Positions 8,586-18,576 are shown, numbered from the stretch's first letter. The stretch is 64,000 bases of DNA from Sphingomonas sp. 35-24ZXX (GCF_000786215.1 NZ_JROG01000004.1:868001-932000), one strand, 5' to 3'. Translations and numbers: made by a program. The notes: a model not told the origin generated them from the letters alone.

Positions 8586-9068
8586 ATGAAGCACCTGATC
8601 GCCCGGACAAGCGTCGTTGTCCTCGTTGCCGCGATGTCGGCCGCTGTCCCTGCAATGGCGGCTAAGCCTGCTCCTTCCAGCGATCTGTCTGCGGCCAAGG
8701 CCTATGTCGAAAGCATCTACGCCAAGCTTCCGGGTGACTTCGACTACCGCACCGTCCGCTATGCCCCTGCGCTGAAAGCCCTGATTGCCAAGGACGACGC
8801 CTGCGCCGAAGCAGGCGGCGGAATCTGCGTGATCGACGCCGTTCCCTTTTGCGACTGTCAGGACACCGGCACCGACTACAAGCTCGTCAGCGCCAATGTT
8901 GTCGCCACCGGCAAGTCCGGCGCGCGCGTCACCGTGCAGATGCGCAACTTCGGCCCGGTCCGCTATTCGGTTGACCTGATACAGGCCAAGGGCACCTGGT
9001 ATGTCGCGGATATCACGACACCGTCGACTAAGAGCTTTGTGGCGAAGCTGCGGGCGGGGCTGCGATAG
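8586..9068 (+). CDS. Secreted DUF3828-like protein
   Basis: This 160-residue protein has a clear signal peptide (MKHLIARTSVVVLVAAMSAAVPAMAA). The mature part begins KPAPSSDLSAAKAYVESIYAKL and contains a Cys-rich stretch (CAEAGGGICVIDAVPFCDC), then VTVQMRNFGPVRYSVDLIQAKGTW-VADI. This pattern resembles DUF3828/YbjP-type periplasmic proteins of unknown function, in which the last strands form an NTF2-like sheet; that assignment is tentative. The start at 8586 has GGGGA six bases upstream. Confidence 0.7.
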   Translation: MKHLIARTSVVVLVAAMSAAVPAMAAKPAPSSDLSAAKAYVESIYAKLPGDFDYRTVRYAPALKALIAKDDACAEAGGGICVIDAVPFCDCQDTGTDYKLVSANVVATGKSGARVTVQMRNFGPVRYSVDLIQAKGTWYVADITTPSTKSFVAKLRAGLR

Positions 9069-9102
9069 TTCTTGCCATCGCCGAGGGCCACGTGCGCATG
9101 GT

Positions 9103-10137
9103 TTAGTTGCCTGCTGCCGGTGCCCATGTGCCGAATGGTCCATCGGTCTGCTGTTCCGCGATTTTCAATCGCACCCCGACCATTTTCCAAATTGCCGTGG
9201 TGGCGATGATCGAAAAATAGCCGTCCACCGCGTAATGCCAGCCCAGATGGATGGACCCCAGCATGGTCATGACCAGATAGCCCAGCATCACCCAGCCGAG
9301 CACGCGGTTGAACCGATGGGCGGCGAGGAAGAACAGCGTCGACATCGCCAGGTGCAGGCTGGGAAAAGCCGAGATGCCGGTGCCAAGGCCCGCAGTCTTG
9401 GTCGCATAGGCTGTCCACAGCAATTCGGGATAGTTCAAGGAAACGCCCTTTTCCGCCATCGTAGATGTCAGATGCGCGGTCAGTCCCACGAACCGGTCTT
9501 CGTCCAGCAATCGGTCGTAGAACACAGGGCCAGCGGACATGAAGCACCCGGCAATGACGATCCCCAGCACGGTCCAGCATAACAGGAACGTCCAGATATA
9601 CTGGCTGCGTAGCCGGCTGGGATTGGCAACGCACATGGCAAAGGTGAAGCCGGTCACCAGCATGAACCAGGTTGTGCCATAGAGGAACTGGATCACCCCG
9701 GTGAGGCTGTCCAGAAACCGCACCTGCATCCAGGCCGGTCCGGCGTGCAACAGTTCATCCAGATCGGCAATCGCCGGGTCGAATGCAAAGGGATGGAGTT
9801 CTGGCAGCATCGATTTCAGCGACGTGAACGTCCCATGGAAAATTGCGATGCACGAAAACAGCACCAGCCCCGCTGCACGGTCGCGAAAGAACGCCTTCAA
9901 CTTACCGAGCAAGTGCTCGATCGGTGTTGGCGATGCGAGGGACCGGATCGCAAAATAGACCACGATCACCGATAGCACCACGGGAACGACCCGCGTCCAT
10001 CGGAAGAAATACACGCCGGGGATGAACCATTTGAGGTCGCCCAACGCCAACGCCGCCAGGAATGCTACCAGCATGAAGCCGCTGATCAGAAAGTAGAATG
10101 ACCGATCTTTCGACACATTCTTCAATAAATCGTCCAT
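9103..10137 (-). CDS. PAP2-superfamily membrane enzyme, Aur1/inositolphosphotransferase-like
   Basis: This 344-residue polytopic membrane protein belongs to the PAP2_3 (AUR1-like) group. The family's three motifs are visible: SAGPVFYDRLL, then FPSLHLAMS at 258-266, and HLGWHYAVD at 297-305. The serine/histidine and histidine/aspartate pairs correspond to the lipid phosphatase catalytic triad. Relatives transfer a phospho-headgroup onto ceramide or diacylglycerol, or act as phosphatases. In an organism likely to make sphingolipids a ceramide-modifying role is attractive but unproven. It is a single-gene unit with an AT-rich upstream region of 230 bp. Confidence 0.75.
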   Translation of the reverse strand: MDDLLKNVSKDRSFYFLISGFMLVAFLAALALGDLKWFIPGVYFFRWTRVVPVVLSVIVVYFAIRSLASPTPIEHLLGKLKAFFRDRAAGLVLFSCIAIFHGTFTSLKSMLPELHPFAFDPAIADLDELLHAGPAWMQVRFLDSLTGVIQFLYGTTWFMLVTGFTFAMCVANPSRLRSQYIWTFLLCWTVLGIVIAGCFMSAGPVFYDRLLDEDRFVGLTAHLTSTMAEKGVSLNYPELLWTAYATKTAGLGTGISAFPSLHLAMSTLFFLAAHRFNRVLGWVMLGYLVMTMLGSIHLGWHYAVDGYFSIIATTAIWKMVGVRLKIAEQQTDGPFGTWAPAAGN

Positions 10138-10304
10138 GCGTGCTCCGAGATGAATAACTTGCTTCAGTCTCCCGACAAAGAAACAAGAATGGGGGTAAAT
10201 TCGTACATATTTGTTGGCGGCTTGATTGATGTAAAATATTCAATGAAACACTAATGGCCCAAGACTTCTGCGGCAAAATGAGTTCATATTGAAGGGTTTG
10301 TTGC

Positions 10305-10342
10305 AAATAAAAAGGGCCAGCCGCTCGACGCGGCCAGCCCTT
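10305..10342 (-). terminator. Intrinsic terminator after pal
   Basis: Reading the minus strand, AGGGCTGGCCGC pairs with GCGGCTGGCCCT around a TCGA loop, with a two-base internal mismatch. TTTTTATTTGC follows at once. It lies about 30 bp beyond the pal stop codon and closes the tol-pal operon. Confidence 0.8.
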
Positions 10343-10370
10343 CTTGAAACTCAGCCCTTTCGGGAAAAAA

Positions 10371-10889
10371 TCAGTCGATCGTTACCGTCACTGCGCGGCG
10401 GTTCTGGGCCCAGGAGCTTTCGTCCGATCCCATCGCGGCGGGGCGTTCCTTGCCGTAGCTGACGACGCGCAGACGCGATTCGCTGACGCCCAGCGACACC
10501 AGATAGTTCTTCGCGGCATTGGCGCGGCGTTCGCCCAGCGCAAGGTTGTAGTCGCGGGTGCCGCGTTCGTCGGCATGGCCTTCGATGATCGCCTGCTTGT
10601 TGGGATACTGGCTCAGCCACTGCGCCTGGCTCTGCAGGGTGATCTGGTCATCGCTGTCGACATTGTAGCGGTCGAGGTCGAACAGGATGCGGTCGGAGCG
10701 GACCTTGGCAAGGAAATCGGCCTGGCTGCCCGGAACGGCGACATTGCCGACGTTCGAATTGTCCTGCCCCATCGAATTGTCGACCGCCGGGCCGGGCGCG
10801 GGGGGCAGCTCGGGCGGGGCCTTCTTGGCGCATGCGCCCAGCGCAATGACGGCCGTGGCGAGGATCAGCGTGTTGCGGACAGTTCTCAT
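10371..10889 (-). CDS. pal: Peptidoglycan-associated lipoprotein Pal
   Basis: Pal anchors the outer membrane to peptidoglycan within the Tol-Pal system, which drives outer-membrane constriction during division. The 172-residue precursor has a lipoprotein signal peptide with lipobox ALGAC and lipidated Cys20. A short Pro/Asn-rich linker and an OmpA-like domain (about 62-172) follow. The diaminopimelate-binding signature reads EGHADERGTRDYNLALGERRA. It is the last gene of the ybgC-tolQRAB-pal cluster and is followed by a terminator. The gap to tolB is about 210 bp, so an additional internal promoter is possible. Confidence 0.96.
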   Translation of the reverse strand: MRTVRNTLILATAVIALGACAKKAPPELPPAPGPAVDNSMGQDNSNVGNVAVPGSQADFLAKVRSDRILFDLDRYNVDSDDQITLQSQAQWLSQYPNKQAIIEGHADERGTRDYNLALGERRANAAKNYLVSLGVSESRLRVVSYGKERPAAMGSDESSWAQNRRAVTVTID

Positions 10890-11100
10890 CGAGCAGCTCC
10901 TTCTTTCAAGGGGAGGACCAACGCTGCCGGGGTCTGCCGGTTACAGCGCGGATTCCATGGGGGAATGGCTAGGCTGGATCGGCGCGAACCGGCCCGTGAT
11001 GACAGTACAACCCGTAACTGCGACGAACCGTGACTCGCTTTGCCGCCGAGGTAAACCCCCTTGCCGCAAAATCTGTCGTGCAGCGCAGGATTTGCACGGA

Positions 11101-12432
11101 TCATGGCAGGATCGGGCCCCAAGACGGGTCGGACCCATCGACCGGCGTCGGCAGGCGCCGCTCGTTGGAGCCGGTCAGATCGACTTGCCACACGGTCGAG
11201 CTCACCGCGCCGCGGCCGGTGCGGAAGAACTGGATGACGCGGCCGTTGGGCGCCCAGGTCGGCGCCTCATCCTGCCAGCTGTTGGTCAGCAACCGCTCGC
11301 CGCCACCCGAGGGGCTCATCACCCCGATGCGGAAATTGCCCTGCATCTTGGTGAAGGCAATCAGGTCGCCGCGCGGGCTCCACTCGGGGGTGGCATAGCG
11401 TCCGCCGCCAAAGCTGATCCTGCGCTGGTTTGAGCCGTCTGCGTTCATCACATAAAGCTGCTGGCCGCCGCTGCGATCGCTCTCGAACACGATCTGGTTG
11501 CCATCGGGCGAGAAGCTGCCGCCGACATCGATGCCGGGGCCGTCCGTCAGCCGGATCGGCGTGCCGCCCTCGACCGGGATCTTGTAGATGTCGGTATTGC
11601 CGCCGATCGCCATCGAATAGAGCAGATAGCGGCCATCGGGCGACCAGCGCGGCGCGAAGGTGGGGTTGCGGCTCTGCGTGACCAGCCGCTGGCGGCCGGT
11701 GCCCACATCATAGACATAGATGCGCGGGTTGCCGTCGAGATAGCTCAGATACGCGATCTGCTTGTAGTCGGGGGAAAAGCGCGGCGTCAGCGCGGTCGAC
11801 TGGCCGTTGGTGATGAAGCGGTGGTTGGCACCGTCCGAATCCATGATGGCGAGGCGCTTGGTGCGGTTCCCCTTGGGGCCGGTTTCGGCGATATAGGCAA
11901 TCCGGCTGTCGAAGAACGGGCTTTCGCCCGACAGCCGTGAGTAGATGGAGTCGGCGCATTTGTGCGCCGCGCGGCGCCAGTCCGCAGGCTCCACGACAAA
12001 GCCCTGACGGGTCAGCTCGCTGCCCAGCGCCACATCATAGAGATAGCAGCCGACGGTGATCTTGCCGTCACCGTTCGATCGGACAAAGCCCTGGATCAGC
12101 GCGGCGGCGCTGCGGCCCTGCCAATAGGGAAAGGTCGGCGCGGTGACCTCGTCCACGGTAATGCGCTTGACCGCATTGCGGCCGATCGGCTTGAACAGAC
12201 CCGATCGGTCGAGGTCCGAGGCGATGACGTCGCTGATCCGGTTGCCCAGGTCCTCGGTGGTGCCCGCCAGCGTGCTCTCGCTCTGCGGGGTGGGCAGGGC
12301 AGGCACCGCGATCACCAGATCGGCATTGCCGGCATTGTCGACATCCACTGCCAGCTGGGCATAGGCGGGGCTGGTCAACGCCCACCCAGCTGCGGCGATC
12401 AGAGCGATTTTGGAGAGCGTTGTCTTCCGCAT
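11101..12432 (-). CDS. tolB: Tol-Pal system periplasmic protein TolB
   Basis: TolB is the periplasmic beta-propeller that competes for Pal and connects it to TolA. The 443-residue protein has a signal peptide (MRKTTLSKIALIAAAGWALTSPAYA), an N-terminal TolB_N domain to about residue 170, and repeated WD40-like PD40 blades. Blade motifs seen are LTPRFSPDYKQIAYLSY, FAPRWSPDGRYLLYSM, GSFSPDGNQIVFESD and ATPEWSPRGDLIAFTK. Its ATG is only 3 bp after the tolA stop codon, which indicates translational coupling. Confidence 0.97.
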   Translation of the reverse strand: MRKTTLSKIALIAAAGWALTSPAYAQLAVDVDNAGNADLVIAVPALPTPQSESTLAGTTEDLGNRISDVIASDLDRSGLFKPIGRNAVKRITVDEVTAPTFPYWQGRSAAALIQGFVRSNGDGKITVGCYLYDVALGSELTRQGFVVEPADWRRAAHKCADSIYSRLSGESPFFDSRIAYIAETGPKGNRTKRLAIMDSDGANHRFITNGQSTALTPRFSPDYKQIAYLSYLDGNPRIYVYDVGTGRQRLVTQSRNPTFAPRWSPDGRYLLYSMAIGGNTDIYKIPVEGGTPIRLTDGPGIDVGGSFSPDGNQIVFESDRSGGQQLYVMNADGSNQRRISFGGGRYATPEWSPRGDLIAFTKMQGNFRIGVMSPSGGGERLLTNSWQDEAPTWAPNGRVIQFFRTGRGAVSSTVWQVDLTGSNERRLPTPVDGSDPSWGPILP

Positions 12433-12435
12433 GTT

Positions 12436-13338
12436 TTACAATCCCAGATAGAAAGTTGGTTCGATGGTCTGCCATTCCGAATAATATTGCGCGGGGAACT
12501 TGAACGGCGCGGCGCGGCGGACGGCGGCGATGGCGCGTTCCTTGTGCAGCGCCTCCTGCGCGCGGTTGCTGGCGTTGACCCCGGTGGTGGACGCGCTGGG
12601 CGTGCCGACGATATTGCCCTGCTCATCCAGACGGACGACGACCCTGGTACGCAAAAGTTCCGCATCCGCGCCGGTGGGCGGCACCCAGTGCGGCTTGACC
12701 TGGCGCAGCAGCTCGCGCTGCAGCGAGGCAACGACGGCGGGGCCGGCCGCCGCTGCGGGCGGGGTCTGCGAGCGGCTGGTCGAGGCCTTGTCGGTCACGC
12801 CTTCCAGAAAATCCTTGCCGATGCGCGGCGCGCGCGGCGCCTGGGCGGCCGGCTTGGCGGCGGGCCGGTCAGGACGGCGGCGTTCCGAGGTGTCCCTGGG
12901 CGGCGCGGGCTTGGGCTTTTCTGCCGCCTTGGGCTGTGGCTTGGCAGGCGGCGGCGGCGTGCTGCGCGCGGGCTTGGGCACCGGTGCGGGGCGGGGCTTT
13001 TCCGCGGCCTTGGGCTTGGGCGGGGACGGGCGCTCGATCGCCTTGGGCGCGGGCGGTTCGGGCCGCTTGACCGGTGGCGTGGGGGCAGGCTCGGGCTCCT
13101 GCACGGGCGCAGCCTTCTCGATCTCGGGCGCGATTTCCGGCGCGGTGGCGGTCGCCGCCTCGGTGTTGGGCGAGGGCGATTGCGACACCAGCCCGACCTC
13201 GTCGGTCAGCGTCACCGTCAGCGGCTCGGTCGGCATCTTCAGCTCGCTGCGGCTGGCGATGCCCAGCGACAGCGCGGCAAACAGCGCGACATGGCCGACA
13301 ACCGCCACCGACAGCCCAAGACGCTCGCTTCTTTCCAT
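12436..13338 (-). CDS. tolA: TolA/TonB-type energy-transducing protein
   Basis: TolA spans the periplasm and links the TolQR motor to TolB/Pal. The 300-residue protein begins with a single transmembrane helix (LGLSVAVVGHVALFAALSLGIA). A long Pro/Lys/Ala/Glu-rich rod follows (about 50-185), with repeated PKP and KAAEKP units. The globular C-terminal domain begins near VASLQRELLRQVKPHWVPPTG and contains VVVRLDEQGNI. MERSERLG at 13338 was chosen because the helix follows directly; the frame opens nine codons earlier. Position in the operon supports TolA rather than TonB. Confidence 0.88.
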   Translation of the reverse strand: MERSERLGLSVAVVGHVALFAALSLGIASRSELKMPTEPLTVTLTDEVGLVSQSPSPNTEAATATAPEIAPEIEKAAPVQEPEPAPTPPVKRPEPPAPKAIERPSPPKPKAAEKPRPAPVPKPARSTPPPPAKPQPKAAEKPKPAPPRDTSERRRPDRPAAKPAAQAPRAPRIGKDFLEGVTDKASTSRSQTPPAAAAGPAVVASLQRELLRQVKPHWVPPTGADAELLRTRVVVRLDEQGNIVGTPSASTTGVNASNRAQEALHKERAIAAVRRAAPFKFPAQYYSEWQTIEPTFYLGL

Positions 13339-13374
13339 CCCGTATGCCTGAACCTTTCGTCGCAAAAAATCGGG

Positions 13375-13832
<458 letters not shown>

Positions 13833-13833
<1 letters not shown>

Positions 13834-14534
13834 CAGAAGATTTCCTTTTCCAGCTCGCGGCTGAGCTCGCCATGAAAGGCGTCGGAGAAGCGGAAGAGCT
13901 TGCCTTCCAGCTTGTTCAGCCGGTGCGAGAAGCGGTTGTAGGCGATGACCGCGGGAATGGCGGCGAACAGGCCGATCGCGGTGGCGAACAGGGCTTCGGC
14001 GATGCCGGGGGCGACGACCGCGAGCGAACTGTTCTGCTCGGCGGCGATCGCGGTGAAGCTGCGCATGATGCCCCAGACGGTTCCGAACAGGCCGACGAAC
14101 GGCGCGACCGACCCCACGGTGGCGAGGAAGTTCAGCCTGTCGGACAAGGTGTCGATCTCGTGCCCGACGCTCGACTGCATGGCCGTGGCCAGCCGCTGGC
14201 GTGCGCCGTCGCGGTCGGTCACCTTGCCCTTGGTGGTGCGCCGCCACTCGCCGACGCCCGCCGCCAGCACCCGCGCGCTGGGCAGGGTTTCATGGCCGCG
14301 CGCCTTGTAGAAGGCGTCGATATCGCCCGCCTTCCAGAAATCCTGCTCGAAGGCGGCATTGTCGCGGCCGATCTTGCCGATCTTCAGGCCGAAGCTGATG
14401 ATGATGGTCCAGGTCCAGATGCTGGCCAGCGCCAGCCCGATCATCACCGCCTTGACGACGAGATCGGCCTCCATGAACAGCTTGAGCGGCGACAGGGTGA
14501 CGGCATCCGGGGTAATGCCCATGGTATCGATCAT
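13833..14534 (-). CDS. tolQ: Tol-Pal system protein TolQ (ExbB family)
   Basis: TolQ is the three-helix channel subunit of the Tol motor. The 233-residue protein has an N-terminal helix (VVKAVMIGLALASIWTWTII), a cytoplasmic domain (about 45-135), and two C-terminal helices. These contain FLATVGSVAPFVGLFGTVWG and ALFATAIGLFAAIPAVIAYN, the MotA/TolQ/ExbB signature. MIDTMGITPDA at 14534 is taken as start, as its ATG overlaps the ybgC stop by 4 bp. Confidence 0.95.
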
Positions 14535-15031
14535 AGCGGGGATCTGTCTTTCTGGTCGGGATCGAGAATGGCGTTGAATGCATCCATCCAGGCGCGGGGC
14601 TGGCGGATGGGGCGTCCTTCGGGATTGATGAATGCTGCGGTAACCTCTGCCTCCAGCAGTGTCTCGAAGGAATCGATGACAGATTGGCCGCGTCGGATGA
14701 CTCGTTGATGAATGATGCACGCTGCTGCCCGCAAACGTGTGATCTGGCTCATCACAACCAGGTCATCGTCCATTTTGGCCGGACGCACGAAGCGCAAGCG
14801 CATGTCGGCCACGGCATAGACCCCGCCGCCGGAATCGTGCGTCGCGCGCTGCTCGACCCCCAGGCAGCGCAGCATGTCGGACCGGGCGCGCTCCAGATAG
14901 CGCAGATAGTTGGCATGATAGACGATGCCGGAAAAATCGGTGTCCTCGAAATAGACGCGGCAGGCGAAATAGTGCGCCTGGCCTTCAAACCGGCCGCTGA
15001 ACGGTATGATGTCGGGCGGGATCATGACCAT
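14531..15031 (-). CDS. ybgC: Tol-Pal-associated acyl-CoA thioesterase YbgC
   Basis: YbgC is a 4-hydroxybenzoyl-CoA-type hotdog thioesterase that is almost always first in tol-pal operons. The 166-residue protein shows the catalytic signature EDTDFSGIVYHANYLRYLER, with the active-site aspartate at about residue 32 and His39. The remaining strands (VADMRLRFVRPAKMDDDLVV) are typical of the family. It opens the operon ybgC-tolQ-tolR-tolA-tolB-pal and faces the divergent aroG gene across about 160 bp, where the operon promoter should lie. Confidence 0.93.
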   Translation of the reverse strand: MVMIPPDIIPFSGRFEGQAHYFACRVYFEDTDFSGIVYHANYLRYLERARSDMLRCLGVEQRATHDSGGGVYAVADMRLRFVRPAKMDDDLVVMSQITRLRAAACIIHQRVIRRGQSVIDSFETLLEAEVTAAFINPEGRPIRQPRAWMDAFNAILDPDQKDRSPL

Positions 15032-15194
15032 GTGCCATCGCTTAGAGTCTTTGCGACATCAAAGGCAAGGCTTGCGCTGCTCTCGTGATCATTAATGCCA
15101 TTTGGCTGCTGCATTTTCCGCCTGACATTGCTATGGGGCGCGGCCCGGCGTAAATTGCCGGGCTGGTCTTGTTGGACGTGTTGGAGTTAATGAC

Positions 15195-16568
15195 GTGGCA
15201 GTGAAGTGGACACCTGATAGCTGGCGGACCCAAGAGGCGCGGCATATTCCGGAGTATCGCGACGCCGCCGCGCTTGCCGAAGCGGAGACCACCTTGCGCC
15301 ATTATCCGCCGCTGGTGTTTGCCGGCGAGGCGCGCAGCCTGGAAAAGGAACTGGCGCGCGTCGCTGCTGGCGAGGCATTCCTGCTGCAGGGCGGCGATTG
15401 CGCCGAGAGCTTTGCCGAGTTCCACCCCAACAACATCCGCGACACCTTCCGCGTGCTGCTGCAGATGGCAGTGGTGCTGACCTTCGCCTCGAAGCGCCCG
15501 GTGGTGAAGCTGGGCCGCATGGCCGGGCAGTTCGCCAAACCGCGGTCCGCCCCCACCGAGCGGCAGGGCGACATCGAAATGCCGAGCTATTTCGGCGACA
15601 ACATCAACGGCATCGAGTTCGACGCCGCCGTGCGCGAGCCCGATCCGGCACGGATGGTGCGCGCCTATTCGCAGAGCGCCGCGACGCTGAACCTGCTGCG
15701 CGCCTTCGCCAGCGGCGGCTATGCCAGCCTGCAGCAGGTGCAGCAGTGGATGCACGACTTCATGGGCCGCAGCCCCTGGGCGGACCGCTATGCCCAGACC
15801 GCCGACCGGATCAGCGAGGCGCTCGACTTCATGCGCGCCTGCGGCATCAGCCCGGACACCGTGCCGCAGCTGCAGGGCACCAGCTTCTACACCAGCCATG
15901 AGGCGCTGCTGCTGCCGTTCGAAGAGGCGATGACCCGGCGCGATTCGCTGACCGGCGACTGGTACGACACCTCGGCCCATTTCCTTTGGATCGGCGATCG
16001 CACCCGTTTCGAAGGTTCGGCGCATGTCGAATTCCTGCGCGGCATCGGCAATCCGATCGGCATCAAGTGCGGGCCCAGCCTGTCGACCGACGCGTTGCTG
16101 TCGATGCTCGATACGCTCAACCCCGCGCGCATTCCCGGGCGGATGACGCTGATCAGCCGCTTCGGCCACGACAAGGTCGAGGCCGGGCTTGCCCCGCTGG
16201 TGCGCGCGGTGAGACAAGAGGGTCATCCGGTCATCTGGTCGTGCGACCCGATGCACGGCAATGTCGTGAAGTCCGAGAGCGGCTTCAAGACACGGCCGTT
16301 CGAGCGGATCATGGCGGAGCTGCGCGGCTTCTTCGCGGTCCACCGCGCCGAGGGCACGCATGCCGGCGGCATCCACATCGAGATGACCGGGCAGAACGTC
16401 ACCGAATGCACCGGCGGCGCGATCGCCATCACCGACGAGGCGCTGGGCGACCGCTATCATACGCATTGCGACCCGCGCCTCAACGCGGCGCAGTCGCTTG
16501 AGGTCGCTTTCGAGGTGGCCGAGATGCTCAACGCCGAAGTCGCGATGACGGCCAAGCGCGCAGCATGA
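15195..16568 (+). CDS. aroG: Class II 3-deoxy-7-phosphoheptulonate synthase
   Basis: This enzyme condenses PEP and erythrose 4-phosphate, the first step of the shikimate pathway. The 457-residue length and sequence fit the plant-like class II (AroA-II) family. Examples are WTPDSWR at the N-terminus, [15 protein letters not shown] near 64, [15 protein letters not shown] near 104, and the [10 protein letters not shown] and WSCDPMHGN motifs that bind metal and phosphate. The start is a GTG at 15195 with TTGGAG about seven bases upstream. A 57-codon gene overlaps its stop codon. Confidence 0.95.
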   Translation: MAVKWTPDSWRTQEARHIPEYRDAAALAEAETTLRHYPPLVFAGEARSLEKELARVAAGEAFLLQGGDCAESFAEFHPNNIRDTFRVLLQMAVVLTFASKRPVVKLGRMAGQFAKPRSAPTERQGDIEMPSYFGDNINGIEFDAAVREPDPARMVRAYSQSAATLNLLRAFASGGYASLQQVQQWMHDFMGRSPWADRYAQTADRISEALDFMRACGISPDTVPQLQGTSFYTSHEALLLPFEEAMTRRDSLTGDWYDTSAHFLWIGDRTRFEGSAHVEFLRGIGNPIGIKCGPSLSTDALLSMLDTLNPARIPGRMTLISRFGHDKVEAGLAPLVRAVRQEGHPVIWSCDPMHGNVVKSESGFKTRPFERIMAELRGFFAVHRAEGTHAGGIHIEMTGQNVTECTGGAIAITDEALGDRYHTHCDPRLNAAQSLEVAFEVAEMLNAEVAMTAKRAA

Positions 16569-16738
16569 GCGAGCGGCGGATCATCGTGCAGAAGGAGGTC
16601 GTTCGCAATGGCGTCGGCTTCGGCAGCGCGCTGGCCATCGCGATCAGCTATACCGCGCACAAATCGGTACTGTGGGCGATCATCCACGGGTTCTTCTCGT
16701 GGTTCTACGTCGTCTACTTCCTGCTGACGCGGGACTGA
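16565..16738 (+). CDS. Small membrane protein coupled to aroG
   Basis: This 57-residue frame reads [20 protein letters not shown], followed by a hydrophobic segment ([20 protein letters not shown]) and a second one ([16 protein letters not shown]). Its ATG overlaps the aroG stop codon (ATGA), which argues for real translation by coupling. One or two membrane passes are likely, with a positively charged cytoplasmic N-terminus. No family is recognised and no function is proposed. The following gene has its own ribosome-binding site 27 bp later. Confidence 0.7.
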   Translation: MSERRIIVQKEVVRNGVGFGSALAIAISYTAHKSVLWAIIHGFFSWFYVVYFLLTRD

Positions 16739-16764
16739 CGAAGAAAACATAACAAGGGGATCGC

Positions 16765-18021
16765 ATGGCTTTTCGGACATTCATCGCCGCTCTGGCGCTC
16801 GGCGCCAGCCTTGCTGCGCCTGCCTTCGCGCAGGATGCGGCAGCCGCCAAGACCGCGCTGGCAGGCGATTATGACCGGATCGTCAAGGAACTGATCACCA
16901 TCACCGAAATTCCCGCGCCGCCGTTCGGCGAACAGGCGCGCGGGGTCTATTTCGCACAGCAGTTCAAGGCGCTGGGCCTGACCGAGGTCGCGACCGACGC
17001 CGAAGGCAATGTCACCGGATTGCGGCGCGGCACGGGCGCTGCGGGTGGCCCGCTGGTGGTGATCAGCGCCCATCTCGACACGGTCTTTCCCAAGGGCACC
17101 GATGTGAAGGTGCGGCGCGAGGGCAATACGCTCAATGCCCCGGGGGTCGGCGACGATACCGTAGGGCTTGCAGGGCTGCTCGCCTGGGTGCGGGCGCTGA
17201 ATGCTGCCAAGGTGCCGACGAAGCACGATATCCTGTTCGTCGCCACGGTGGGCGAGGAGGGCCCGGGCGACCTGCGCGGGGTGCGCCACCTGTTCACCAA
17301 GAACGTCTACAAGGACCGGATCGCCGCGTTCATCTCGGTCGATGGTTCCGATCCCGCGCGCATCGTCAACCAGGCGGTGGGTTCCAAACGCTACAACATC
17401 GCGTTCACCGGCCCCGGTGGCCACAGCTATGGCGCGTTCGGCATCGTCAACCCGATGGCGGCAATGGCCGATGCAGTGAAGCGCCTGTACGAGACCGATG
17501 TGCCTGCCAGCCCGCGCACCAGCTATGCCGCCAGCGTCGTTTCGGGCGGCACCTCGGTCAATTCGATCCCCGATCGCATCGAGCTTCAGGTCGACATGCG
17601 CTCGCCCGATCCCAAGGCGCTGGACCGGCTGGAAAAGCGCTTCCTCGCCATCGTCGACGAGGCGGTCGCGGCGGAAAACTTTGCCCGCTCGACCAATCTG
17701 GGCGAGGTCGGCGCGGAAAAGACCCGCATCGGCGATCGGCCGGCGGGCAGTACTGCAGATACCCATCCGCTGGTGGTCACCAGCCTCAAGGTGCTGGCTG
17801 AACATGGCTATTCGACCCAGCTGCAGGCATCGTCGACCGATTCCAATATCCCGATGAGCCTCAACATTCCGGCGATCACCATCGGCACCGGCGGCGGTGG
17901 CGGACGGGCACATTCGGTCGACGAATACGTCAACATCGAACGCAATGCCTTTGTCGGCGGGCTGTCTTCGGGCCTCGCGCTGCTGGTGGCGGTCGCTGAT
18001 CTGGACTGGTCGAAAAAATGA
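16765..18021 (+). CDS. Secreted M20-family metallopeptidase
   Basis: This 418-residue protein has a signal peptide (MAFRTFIAALALGASLAAPAFAQ), so it should act in the periplasm or be exported. The M20 zinc-binding motifs are present. ISAHLDTVFP supplies His and Asp near 94-96, GVGDDTVGLAGLL supplies the bridging Asp, and GEEGPGDLRG supplies the catalytic Glu pair. The dimerisation domain contains NSIPDRIELQVDMRSPD. The final metal ligand may be in GGGGGRAHSVDEYVN. The substrate (dipeptide, aminoacylated compound or similar) is not predictable. SD AAGGGG precedes the ATG; a lipoprotein gene overlaps its 3' end. Confidence 0.9.
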   Translation: MAFRTFIAALALGASLAAPAFAQDAAAAKTALAGDYDRIVKELITITEIPAPPFGEQARGVYFAQQFKALGLTEVATDAEGNVTGLRRGTGAAGGPLVVISAHLDTVFPKGTDVKVRREGNTLNAPGVGDDTVGLAGLLAWVRALNAAKVPTKHDILFVATVGEEGPGDLRGVRHLFTKNVYKDRIAAFISVDGSDPARIVNQAVGSKRYNIAFTGPGGHSYGAFGIVNPMAAMADAVKRLYETDVPASPRTSYAASVVSGGTSVNSIPDRIELQVDMRSPDPKALDRLEKRFLAIVDEAVAAENFARSTNLGEVGAEKTRIGDRPAGSTADTHPLVVTSLKVLAEHGYSTQLQASSTDSNIPMSLNIPAITIGTGGGGGRAHSVDEYVNIERNAFVGGLSSGLALLVAVADLDWSKK

Positions 18022-18560
18022 TCCGAGCGCTGCCGATCGCTGCCGCCGCTGCCGTGCTGGCCGGATGCGCATCGCCGGTGGTGACGCGGATCGATTCAGC
18101 CAGCCCTGTCGCGGTTGCCGCACCGGCCAGTTTTGCGCTGGCCCCGGTGCCCGATGATCTTGCGCCCGAACATGTGCAGGCCCGCGACATGGTGGTGGCG
18201 GGCTTGCGCCAGCGCGGCTGGCGTGATGCCGAAGCTGCCGACTATCTGCTTGCGGTTGCACTGGCGGATCGTCCAGCCACGGCCAACCTCAAGGCCGGCG
18301 ATGATGCGGGACGTGCCGTCGCTGTTCTTGCACCCGCCGCGACCCGCGACAACAACAAGGGCTGTGCCCGGCGCGACCACCGGCTGGGCATCACGCTGAC
18401 CGAGCGGACCAGCGGCGTCATCGCCTATTCGGGCTCTGCGGCCGAATTCCACTGCAAGGCTGCCTTGTCCGAAAGCCTGCCGCACCTGGTCAGCGCCGCG
18501 CTCGACGGGATGGGCCGACCCTCAGGCAGCCGCCAGCAGGAACGCGACGGGCCGCGCTGA
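18018..18560 (+). CDS. Putative lipoprotein, DUF4136-like
   Basis: This 180-residue protein has a lipoprotein signal peptide (MIRALPIAAAAAVLAGC) with a lipobox LAGC and lipidated Cys17. The mature region has the pattern of DUF4136-type outer-membrane lipoproteins: an ASFALAP segment, then ALRQRGW-like VVAGLRQRGWRDAEAADYLLAV, and a later RLGITLTERTSGVIAYSGSA strand pair. The assignment is tentative. The ATG overlaps the stop of the M20 peptidase gene by 4 bp, so they form an operon. It converges with the CHASE2 kinase gene. Confidence 0.7.
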   Translation: MIRALPIAAAAAVLAGCASPVVTRIDSASPVAVAAPASFALAPVPDDLAPEHVQARDMVVAGLRQRGWRDAEAADYLLAVALADRPATANLKAGDDAGRAVAVLAPAATRDNNKGCARRDHRLGITLTERTSGVIAYSGSAAEFHCKAALSESLPHLVSAALDGMGRPSGSRQQERDGPR

Positions 18561-18576
18561 AGCTGCCCGCAGGCGC

